A DNA stretch of 5,415 nucleotides from Verrucomicrobia bacterium UBA2970 (lineage in GTDB: Bacteria > Verrucomicrobiota > Verrucomicrobiia > Limisphaerales > AAA164-E04): positions 15,051 through 20,465 of the forward strand of contig DEAY01000057.1 of assembly GCA_002348345.1 (NCBI GenBank), written 5' to 3'. Both the position numbers and the translations under genes were made by a program. Shown here in pieces: positions 1 to 5,415 of this stretch. Below the pieces are notes generated by a model, which was not told the origin of the DNA, made no database searches, and saw nothing but the letters and a program-made list of their open reading frames with translations. Numbering within the stretch: the stretch's first letter is position 1; the number at the start of each line of letters is the position of its first letter.

Positions 1-417
1 TCATTGGGTTTCGGGACGGAAGGCTTCAAGGAAGGGCGAGGGAACGCGGCAAGGTTTCTGTGTGACCAGATCAACAAAGGCGAAGTCGAGAGCGGCGATA
101 CAGACGGTTTCTTCGTCGCCAATGCGGCTCATGACGTGATCAATGCGGAATCCGGTGCGTCGTTGGAATCGAATCCGGCCTTCGATCCGCAGTCGGTCGT
201 CAGCGAACACCGGGCGCTTGTAGTTCAATGTCGCCTGATACAGGAAGGGCCCCTTGTTCCAACGTTGAAAGTCGCTAAACCGGATCCCCTTTTGCTTGAG
301 GTAGTCGTTTCGCGCTCCTTCACAGTATTGGAGATAGACGGCATTGTTCACGTGGCCAAAGGAGTCGAGCTCATAGCTTCGGACGACCCGTTCGGAGAAT
401 AGCGGTTCGCTCGTCAC
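1..417 (-). CDS. Acyl-CoA thioesterase, 4HBT/hotdog-fold family
   Basis: Complete 138-residue protein, the usual length for a single-hotdog thioesterase of the FadM/YbgC-like 4HBT group. These enzymes hydrolyse acyl-CoA (or acyl-ACP) thioesters in the cytosol, usually as homotetramers. The family signature is at residues 17-36, LDSFGHVNN followed by Y28, E33 and R36; D18 is the expected catalytic acidic residue and GHVNN begins the central helix. Residues 57-75 (FLYQATLNYKRPVFADD) fit the following beta strand with its conserved proline and acidic turn. The start is GTG at 417-415; the frame stays open upstream but offers no ATG, GTG or TTG through the gap from the preceding gene, so this start is the only sensible one. 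No clear Shine-Dalgarno sequence precedes it. The TGA stop occupies the first three bases of the window. It follows the WD40 gene by 89 bp on the same strand. The substrate cannot be read from the sequence. Confidence 0.9.
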   Translation of the reverse strand: MTSEPLFSERVVRSYELDSFGHVNNAVYLQYCEGARNDYLKQKGIRFSDFQRWNKGPFLYQATLNYKRPVFADDRLRIEGRIRFQRRTGFRIDHVMSRIGDEETVCIAALDFAFVDLVTQKPCRVPSPFLEAFRPETQ

Positions 418-460
418 GGCAGAAGCGTGGGATGGTGGGGGGGGCTTGGCAACGCAAAAG

Positions 461-472
461 CGACCCGGGTCG
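461..472. repeat. Perfect 12-bp palindrome between the WD40 and thioesterase genes
   Basis: CGACCCGGGTCG is its own reverse complement and lies 43 bp upstream of the thioesterase start, in the 89-bp gap. It could be a dimeric regulator site. On the minus strand it is followed by CTTTTG, so a weak terminator of the WD40 transcript is the alternative, but as RNA it can pair only about four base pairs around a four-base loop, which is too weak for a confident terminator call. Chance is possible in GC-rich DNA. Confidence 0.3.
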
Positions 473-506
473 AGAGCGGGGGAACGTCTTCCTTCTGTGG
501 TAAGGC

Positions 507-2825
507 CTATTCCTGATTGGTTGAGGCCTCGGGGAGCGCGGCTCGAAAGAAGCCTTCGCGATCCGCCATGTTGATGAGGACTGGCGAGTCATCGCCGAGG
601 GGGACCCAGGGACCCGTGGGGCTGGGGGCACTTTCAAGGGTGCCAGCATCCCACTCGATTCGGAACTGAGTCCCTTCCCGGCTGAACCGGACGGCGGGGG
701 GGATCCTCAGTTGCCAGATCATGGCCCTTCCGTCGGCTCCGGTGGTCATCAGCTGCTGACTGTCGGGGGCAAAGCTCAGCGAGGTCACGTGATTCTCATG
801 CCGGTCGAGGGTGGCGAGGACGCGGCCTGTTTTCGCATCCCAGACTCGGACCGATGACTCGAAGTGCGATCCCGTGCCGGCGATCAGTCGGCCGTCCGGG
901 GAATAACGCACGCCGCTGACGCCCGCCCCGATCCGGTCATCGAACCGGAGAGATCGCTCCCGTTGACCGGAATCGAGATTCCAGGTCGTGGCCCCGGCGA
1001 TCAACACGGTGCGGCCATCGGGGGAAATCTCCGCGCTCCAGGCGGTGTCGGTATTGAAGGTGCGCAAGCGCTTGCCGGTTTCGATTTCATGGAGAAAGGA
1101 AGGCCCTCGACGGGCACCGATGAAGATCCGTTCCCCATCGGGTGTCAGGGCCAGTGAGAAGACGTCGACGCCGACGTGGATTTCGGTCTGGATTTCGAGT
1201 GATTCGATATTCCGGATGATGACGTGACCGCTTTCGTCTGCCGTTGCCAAGAGGCTGTGTTGGGGGAGTTGATCGCTACTTCGAATGAGGGTCATGTGCT
1301 CGGGAAACGAGTTGATCTCACGGGTCAGGGCTTCGTCCCAGACCGACGCAGATCCTTCCTCGGAAAAGACCAGGGGTCGGGAGGGGCGGGAGAGCCACTG
1401 TACTGAGACGGGGGAAGCGTCCCACTGGGTTTGGTGAATCAAGTCGCCGGTGGCTCGATCCCAAATAAACAACTCGCCGGATCGACTTGCGCTGAGAAAA
1501 CGAGTGCCCTCCGGCGACAAGGCGATGCCGGTGATTTTGTCTTGGTGACGGTGGAACCGGAGGGTCTGATTACCCGCTTTGTCGTAGAACGAAACCTCGC
1601 TTCCATCGACAATGATGATCTGGTCGCCGCCCGGTGAAAACCCGCCGTAGTAATCCCCGCTCGAGTGTCCGTCGAAGGATCGAATCTTTCCCAAAGGGCT
1701 GGATTCCCATAGGTCGAAATCCCCATTCGTCGTTTGGGCAAGGAAGACGACGCCCTCGGAAGAAAAGCGGGGCGCATGCCCTGGAATCTCGTGCTCAAGC
1801 TCGCCCGTGACGGGGTTCCAGAACCAGGTGGTCTCTCGGCCCGCGCCGATGGCCCAGCGGTCTTTGGGTGAGAAGGCGACCGATTCCAGGGGGGTGGGAT
1901 TGGCCGAGAAGTCGAAGAGAAGGAGGGCAGGATCCAGGGTCCAGAGATGGGCGTTGCGGTCGGCACCCTTGGTGAGCAAGCGAAGGTTGTCCTCCGAGAG
2001 AACACCGCTCCGAGTCGCGGGAAAGTGTTCGAGTTGACGTCCCGACTCGATTTCCCAGATCCAAACCTGCTGCCGCCCGCCTCCGACGAGGTAGCTTCCA
2101 TCCGACGAGAGATCGAGGGCGAAGATTGCCCCGGGAGTGGGCCAACGGCGTTTCAAACGTCCGCTGCGGGCGTCCCAGACCTGGACGCTTTGGTCCGCGC
2201 CGGTCGTCACCACGGTGGTCCCGCTCGGGTGAATGACGGCCGCTCGAATCTCGGGATGAGGGAACGTCGCGAGTCGCTCTCCGGATTGAGTGCTCCACAA
2301 TTCAGCGTTGCCTCTGTCGAACAGGAGCAGTTCGTGGGCGGTGGACGACCAACTGACGGCGTTTCCGCGCCCGCCGGGGAGTATGGCTTTTCGCTGGAAC
2401 GTTTTCGTCTCCCAAATGCTGGTTCGGTCTGATCCGATGGCAACGATTTCTTGGGCATCTTTGGTGAAGGTGACCTCATAGAGAAAATCGCGTTGGTGGG
2501 TGAGTTGGCGGATCAACTCACCCGAGGTCAGGGACCATAGAAAGGTACCTCCAGAGCCAACGGTGGCGACCCAACGTCTGGGAAGGTGGATGGCATAGGC
2601 TTTGAGACTTCCTTTCCCGATGAACTGATCCGGTTCAATCAGCGGCTGGGAGGATTGCAACTCCCCGCCGAGGCCGAGCCCGAGGAGAAGTCCCTTCAAA
2701 AAAAACGCGAGGGTCGAAGGCGCCCTGAGGGTCGGTGTCAACACGGAACTCTGATGGCAGGAATTGTACCTGAAAGTCTTGGGTGGACGAGGCGTCAGTG
2801 TTGGGGATTGGGTTTCCATTGCCAT
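507..2825 (-). CDS. Exported WD40-repeat beta-propeller protein with C-terminal Verrucomicrobial-type module
   Basis: The 772-residue product is almost wholly WD40-like repeats. About 15-16 units of roughly 40 residues run from residue ~72 to ~706, enough for two propellers. Clear blades contain VQVWDARSG, LFIWDRATG and VRVWDAKTG, with SPDG/SPEG turns before them; several other units are degenerate. Such propellers are binding scaffolds; no catalytic, kinase or TPR domain is visible. Residues 707-772 form a separate tail with TLESAPSPTGPW and EGFFRAAL, resembling a short module frequent at the ends of exported Verrucomicrobial proteins. A hydrophobic stretch at residues 38-54 (LAFFLKGLLLGLGLGG) suggests a signal peptide or anchor. 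The start is uncertain: ATG at 2825 or 2819 overlaps the hydrolase gene by up to 31 bp and leaves a long n-region, whereas GTG at 2744 (residue 28) gives a normal signal peptide and a 50-bp gap. Neither has a strong ribosome binding site. The stop is TAG at 509-507. The partner or ligand is unknown. Confidence 0.88.
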   Translation of the reverse strand: MAMETQSPTLTPRPPKTFRYNSCHQSSVLTPTLRAPSTLAFFLKGLLLGLGLGGELQSSQPLIEPDQFIGKGSLKAYAIHLPRRWVATVGSGGTFLWSLTSGELIRQLTHQRDFLYEVTFTKDAQEIVAIGSDRTSIWETKTFQRKAILPGGRGNAVSWSSTAHELLLFDRGNAELWSTQSGERLATFPHPEIRAAVIHPSGTTVVTTGADQSVQVWDARSGRLKRRWPTPGAIFALDLSSDGSYLVGGGRQQVWIWEIESGRQLEHFPATRSGVLSEDNLRLLTKGADRNAHLWTLDPALLLFDFSANPTPLESVAFSPKDRWAIGAGRETTWFWNPVTGELEHEIPGHAPRFSSEGVVFLAQTTNGDFDLWESSPLGKIRSFDGHSSGDYYGGFSPGGDQIIIVDGSEVSFYDKAGNQTLRFHRHQDKITGIALSPEGTRFLSASRSGELFIWDRATGDLIHQTQWDASPVSVQWLSRPSRPLVFSEEGSASVWDEALTREINSFPEHMTLIRSSDQLPQHSLLATADESGHVIIRNIESLEIQTEIHVGVDVFSLALTPDGERIFIGARRGPSFLHEIETGKRLRTFNTDTAWSAEISPDGRTVLIAGATTWNLDSGQRERSLRFDDRIGAGVSGVRYSPDGRLIAGTGSHFESSVRVWDAKTGRVLATLDRHENHVTSLSFAPDSQQLMTTGADGRAMIWQLRIPPAVRFSREGTQFRIEWDAGTLESAPSPTGPWVPLGDDSPVLINMADREGFFRAALPEASTNQE

Positions 2826-4828
2826 CGCTCATCGAAGAATCCCGCCTGCGTCACCTCGCCGGCGTGTTGCGAGGTCAAGGGGGAGGTGAAGTCGATGATT
2901 GCCCAGTCAGGGAGTTTGGCGACTTGGCGGGCATTGTTGAGATAGTCGTATTCTCGGAAGGTAAACCCGCTGTTGATGACGATGTAGCGCTTGGGATTGA
3001 GAGGATTGGGATAGATGAGCACGGGGACGAACCGGTCGGCCGGGTAGACCCGTTCCGGGGTGGTCACTCCTTCCCTCGTCCACCGGATCGGGAGGGCTTG
3101 AGTGATCCGCCGCAAGAGCGAATTGCTCGAAGGATCCCCCCAGAGGATCAGATGGTGATCCCGAATGTCCTCGAGGGTGATTTCCCCGTCCATCTTGATC
3201 CGCGGCCGACCTCGAAACTGGCTCCGCCAGTGGGTGATCGCATGTTGTTGTTCCCGGGCGGTCCAAGAGGCAATGACAGGGTTGAGCGGACGGCCCGTCG
3301 GCGTCACCATCATGAAGCGATCCATGAAGGCGTCATCAATGGGGCCCTGGAGTCCGGGACGTTTGAACAGGCCGGGGGGATCGTTTGAATCAGCGACTTC
3401 CCAGCGCCGATTGCGTTTTACAAATCGTGGATTCCACGAACGATCGGTCAGGATCCCGGGGGGCTGAAGATCCTGGCCATCGATGATCACTGTGGGGGCA
3501 AGCGTCTGATCAAGGGGACAGAGGCCGGGGGCCATAACGATGCTCAGGTCGGAGATATTGGTGGTCTTCAACTCAATAGTCTGGGCATCGAGGATCTCGG
3601 CGTCGACCTGGGCGCGTTCCCAATGGGCTTCCAGTCCGTGAAGCTGAATCCATCGCATCCGCGAATAGCGAAGTGTGAAGGTGACAAACTTGAGGGTGGA
3701 AGGGATGGGATTGCGACCTCTCGCCGTCAACCGGTCGATTTGCCTGTCGATCTCCTCCTTGGCCTCCGGATGATAGCGGTGACCGGTTTCCGGGCCGATG
3801 ATGTGGGTCAAGGTCATGCCCTCCCGAGCGAGAGCCTCGGCCATGATGTCCGCCGCCTGTTTTTGGCGGTCGATCTCCCCGCTGTAGGCGACGGTGGGGC
3901 AGTTGAAAAGATTCAACGCGTAATCGGTGGCATCGTACCAGTGCCACAGTTTCCTCTCGTACCAGGTGGGATCAAGGGTTTCCTTTTGAAAGGATCGAAG
4001 GAATTCTGGGGTTTCGGAAAACCCGGCACCCGGCGCGGCGGCGGCCCACATCCCGGCAAAGTGAGTGGCAAATTGCCAACAGGCTGCGCCTCCCATCGAG
4101 AACCCCCGGACGACCATCCGGTTCTCGTCGATTCGATAATGTGACTTCACGTCGTCCAACGCCTCGAACAGGTCGACTTCCCCGGCGAACTTGTTAGCGT
4201 TGCAGTAGCGTCCGTAGAGGTGAATCACGATGGCATCCTTGGGGGCGAATTCCCCGGGAGTCTTCAGGCGTTGCCGGATGAAATTGAGCTCGGTGAGTTT
4301 CTCGCCGCGTCCGTGGAACCAAGTATCGAGTCGTCTCCGGTCGGGCGAGCTCACGTCCATCGTCTCGGGAATGACCAACCCGTATGGTTGGACGGATCCG
4401 TCGATTCGCGAGCGGTAACCCCGCACGACCAAGCCGGTCTGTTGATTCCACGGGATCTGTCCTGTGGCGAGGGCCGCCGCTCGTGTCAGTCCCTCTTCAA
4501 GTAGCTGGAGGGCAGCCGGTACCTCCTTTTCGGGTTGATAGAACTCGTCGTAATCGAGAGCGTCGCGAACGGCCTTGTAGAAGACTTCAACGTCGGGGAG
4601 GGCCGATCGTGATTCCGGCGACAGGGTGGGGTTGTTTCTCAGGCGGTCGAGCGCTTGGCCGAGCGCTGTGGCCTTTTCTTCAAGCTGGGTCTGGGCCGCC
4701 GGTTCGAGCGAGACTCCAGGCGGCGGAACGGGACGGACGGCATCGACTTGATTGTCGGCGGGACCATCGGCGAAAGCGGTTGTCATGATGAGGGTCGCGA
4801 GGAATGGATGGAGCGGCCTTGGAAGCAT
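2795..4828 (-). CDS. Secreted alpha/beta-hydrolase, prolyl-oligopeptidase (S9-like) family, with long C-terminal module
   Basis: A 677-residue protein when started at ATG 4828. This start gives a clean signal peptide, MLPRPLHPFLATLIMTTAFA, with AFA-DG as likely cleavage site, so the enzyme is probably periplasmic or outside the cell. The frame extends to a TTG at 4957, but that start would put 43 residues, partly encoded by a tandem repeat, ahead of the signal. Residues ~42-121 look helical. The hydrolase core follows: WFHGRGE (~170) as the likely oxyanion strand, GFSMGG with nucleophile S244, GEID with D320, and GPETGH with H350, a complete Ser-Asp-His triad in the right order. Residues ~370-677 form a second region with GPIDDAFMDRF (~495), LWGDPSSN (~560), IYPNPLNP (~605) and NSGFTF (~619), a combination I associate with Planctomycete and Verrucomicrobial hydrolases annotated as prolyl oligopeptidase family. 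The substrate, peptide or ester, is not determinable. The TGA stop (2797-2795) abuts or overlaps the WD40 gene, suggesting co-transcription. Confidence 0.9.
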   Translation of the reverse strand: MLPRPLHPFLATLIMTTAFADGPADNQVDAVRPVPPPGVSLEPAAQTQLEEKATALGQALDRLRNNPTLSPESRSALPDVEVFYKAVRDALDYDEFYQPEKEVPAALQLLEEGLTRAAALATGQIPWNQQTGLVVRGYRSRIDGSVQPYGLVIPETMDVSSPDRRRLDTWFHGRGEKLTELNFIRQRLKTPGEFAPKDAIVIHLYGRYCNANKFAGEVDLFEALDDVKSHYRIDENRMVVRGFSMGGAACWQFATHFAGMWAAAAPGAGFSETPEFLRSFQKETLDPTWYERKLWHWYDATDYALNLFNCPTVAYSGEIDRQKQAADIMAEALAREGMTLTHIIGPETGHRYHPEAKEEIDRQIDRLTARGRNPIPSTLKFVTFTLRYSRMRWIQLHGLEAHWERAQVDAEILDAQTIELKTTNISDLSIVMAPGLCPLDQTLAPTVIIDGQDLQPPGILTDRSWNPRFVKRNRRWEVADSNDPPGLFKRPGLQGPIDDAFMDRFMMVTPTGRPLNPVIASWTAREQQHAITHWRSQFRGRPRIKMDGEITLEDIRDHHLILWGDPSSNSLLRRITQALPIRWTREGVTTPERVYPADRFVPVLIYPNPLNPKRYIVINSGFTFREYDYLNNARQVAKLPDWAIIDFTSPLTSQHAGEVTQAGFFDERWQWKPNPQH

Positions 4829-4900
4829 GAGGGAAGACAACGGCAAGACCGTTTCAAGGCAAGCTAAATCTCGCGGCGACGGCAAGGGGAGTCTCGGGAT

Positions 4901-4990
4901 TGTTCCAGGCGGAGGATGCGGGGCTTGAGTTTGCTTCAAGCGCTTCAAGCGCTTCAAGCGGCGCTGCGAGCGGGGTGTTCCCAGGCGGAG
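4901..4990. repeat. Imperfect direct repeat pair in the pcm-hydrolase intergenic region
   Basis: TGTTCCAGGCGGAG at 4901-4914 recurs as TGTTCCCAGGCGGAG at 4976-4990, identical except for one extra C. The start-to-start distance is 75 bp and the two copies bracket the 9-bp tandem array. Both lie between the pcm stop and the hydrolase start. They may be paired regulatory sites or the trace of a local duplication; no function can be assigned from sequence alone. Confidence 0.55.
4933..4959. repeat. Three perfect tandem copies of a 9-bp unit
   Basis: GCTTCAAGC occurs three times head to tail (4933-4941, 4942-4950, 4951-4959). The junctions create the 8-bp palindrome AAGCGCTT twice, so the array is both a direct and an inverted repeat. 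The first copy also pairs with GCTTGA at 4923-4928 to give a 6-bp stem with a 7-base loop. The array lies 105 bp upstream of the chosen hydrolase start and 51 bp past the pcm stop. If the hydrolase were started at TTG 4957 it would encode a KRLKRLK stretch, which looks unlike a real N-terminus and supports treating it as non-coding. Confidence 0.8.
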
Positions 4991-5010
4991 AGGAAAACGG
5001 AGGAGGCGCT

Positions 5011-5415
5011 TTAGCCAGCATTCCTCATCCGTACGAATCGGACCTCCATGAGCGCTTCGGTCCGGATCCCCTCCGCGAGTCGGGTGATGCGATACAAAAC
5101 CTGCTGGGTGGTTCCAACCGGGATGATCAATCGACCCCCGACCTTAAGTTGCTGGGGCAATGGCTCGGGAATCGACGCCGGGGCGCAGGTGACCAGAATC
5201 GCGTCGAAGGGGCCGGCTTCCGGCCAGCCCTCATGGCCGCTCCCGATCCGGAAGTCAATGTTGGCGTAGTTCAACGCCTTGAGGCGATCTTGTGCCGATT
5301 CCGAGAGCGGGCGAATTCGTTCGATGGTGGAGACGCGGGCCGTCAATTCGGCCAGGACGGCTGTTTGGTAGCCCGATCCGGTTCCGACCTCGAGGACGAC
5401 ATCGGTCGTTTGAGG
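5011..5415 (-). CDS. pcm: Protein-L-isoaspartate O-methyltransferase, C-terminal 134 residues (5' end outside window)
   Basis: This cytosolic repair enzyme methylates L-isoaspartyl residues of damaged proteins using S-adenosylmethionine. The frame is open to the window edge; 134 residues are visible of the usual ~210-220, so roughly 80 N-terminal residues are missing. Visible residues 7-17 carry the SAM-binding motif I (VLEVGTGSGYQ), followed by the IER acidic-loop motif II at 31-33. The family block HEGWPEAGPFDAILVTCAP at 61-79 and QLKVGGRLIIPVG at 89-101 are diagnostic. An oddity is GSG at 58-60 where most members have GDG. The stop is TAA at 5013-5011. The next gene downstream on the same strand begins 182 bp away, so co-transcription is uncertain. 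A TTG at 5346 lies after motif I and cannot be the true start. Confidence 0.93.
   Translation of the reverse strand, partial: PQTTDVVLEVGTGSGYQTAVLAELTARVSTIERIRPLSESAQDRLKALNYANIDFRIGSGHEGWPEAGPFDAILVTCAPASIPEPLPQQLKVGGRLIIPVGTTQQVLYRITRLAEGIRTEALMEVRFVRMRNAG

Noticed and set aside
429..444. G-rich stretch with eight consecutive G as a possible G-quadruplex
   Set aside because: Only two separated G runs of three or more are present plus a GG pair, so a three-tetrad structure lacks the required four runs.
1065..1074. CAAGCGCTTG palindrome resembling the intergenic 9-bp repeat
   Set aside because: It is a single copy inside the WD40 coding sequence, where codons for GKRLR account for it.
1947..2432. 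161-codon plus-strand open frame
   Set aside because: It is antisense to the WD40 repeats, which have unambiguous blade motifs; no family features are visible in it.
2635..2832. 65-codon minus-strand frame starting ATG 2832, overlapping the WD40 N-terminus; possible frameshifted start of the WD40 gene
   Set aside because: It lacks a signal-like segment, whereas the WD40 frame itself carries the hydrophobic stretch, so no frameshift is needed to explain the gene.
2783..3388. 201-codon plus-strand open frame
   Set aside because: It lies opposite the hydrolase gene, has no recognisable domain, and is rich in Gly, Pro and Arg as expected of an antisense frame in GC-rich DNA.
3623..4144. 173-codon plus-strand open frame
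   Set aside because: It is antisense to the hydrolase catalytic core including its Ser, Asp and His motifs; no independent support.
4839..4853. Inverted repeat AACGG/CCGTT just upstream of the hydrolase ATG
   Set aside because: A 5-bp stem with a 5-base loop is common by chance and has no supporting motif.
4829..4957. Extension of the hydrolase to a TTG start at 4957
   Set aside because: The added 43 residues begin with repeat-encoded KRLKRLK and would place the signal peptide internally; ATG 4828 gives a standard secreted protein.

Overview
The window is GC-rich bacterial DNA with four protein-coding genes, all read from the minus strand. In transcription order they are a protein-L-isoaspartate O-methyltransferase (pcm, cut by the right edge), an exported alpha/beta-hydrolase of the prolyl-oligopeptidase type with a long C-terminal module, a large WD40 beta-propeller protein with an N-terminal hydrophobic segment, and a small hotdog-fold acyl-CoA thioesterase that ends on the first base of the window. 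No RNA genes, CRISPR arrays, transposases or phage genes were seen.

The organism is most likely a member of the Verrucomicrobiota (Pedosphaera/Limisphaera-like); this is inference. The best clue is the last ~60 residues of the WD40 protein (pattern ...ESAPSPTGPW...FFRAAL), which match a short C-terminal module common on exported proteins of that phylum. The hydrolase architecture, known mainly from Planctomycetes and Verrucomicrobia, and the lack of clear Shine-Dalgarno sequences before most starts fit the same assignment.

Layout from right to left: pcm (5415 to 5011, 5' end missing); a 182-bp intergenic region (4829-5010) with three tandem copies of a 9-bp unit flanked by an imperfect 14/15-bp direct repeat; the hydrolase (4828 to 2795); the WD40 gene (2825 or 2744 to 507), which overlaps the hydrolase by 31 bp or follows it by 50 bp depending on its start; an 89-bp gap with a perfect 12-bp palindrome; and the thioesterase (417 to 1).

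The hydrolase and WD40 genes are close enough to be one transcription unit. Both products look exported, so they may act together in the periplasm or at the surface, but nothing in the sequence proves this. Pcm and the thioesterase are ordinary cytosolic enzymes that may simply be neighbours. I found no convincing new defence or mobile system. The points that most deserve a second look are the hydrolase/WD40 pair, the hydrolase C-terminal module, the repeat-rich intergenic region, and the uncertain WD40 start next to an 8-T run.
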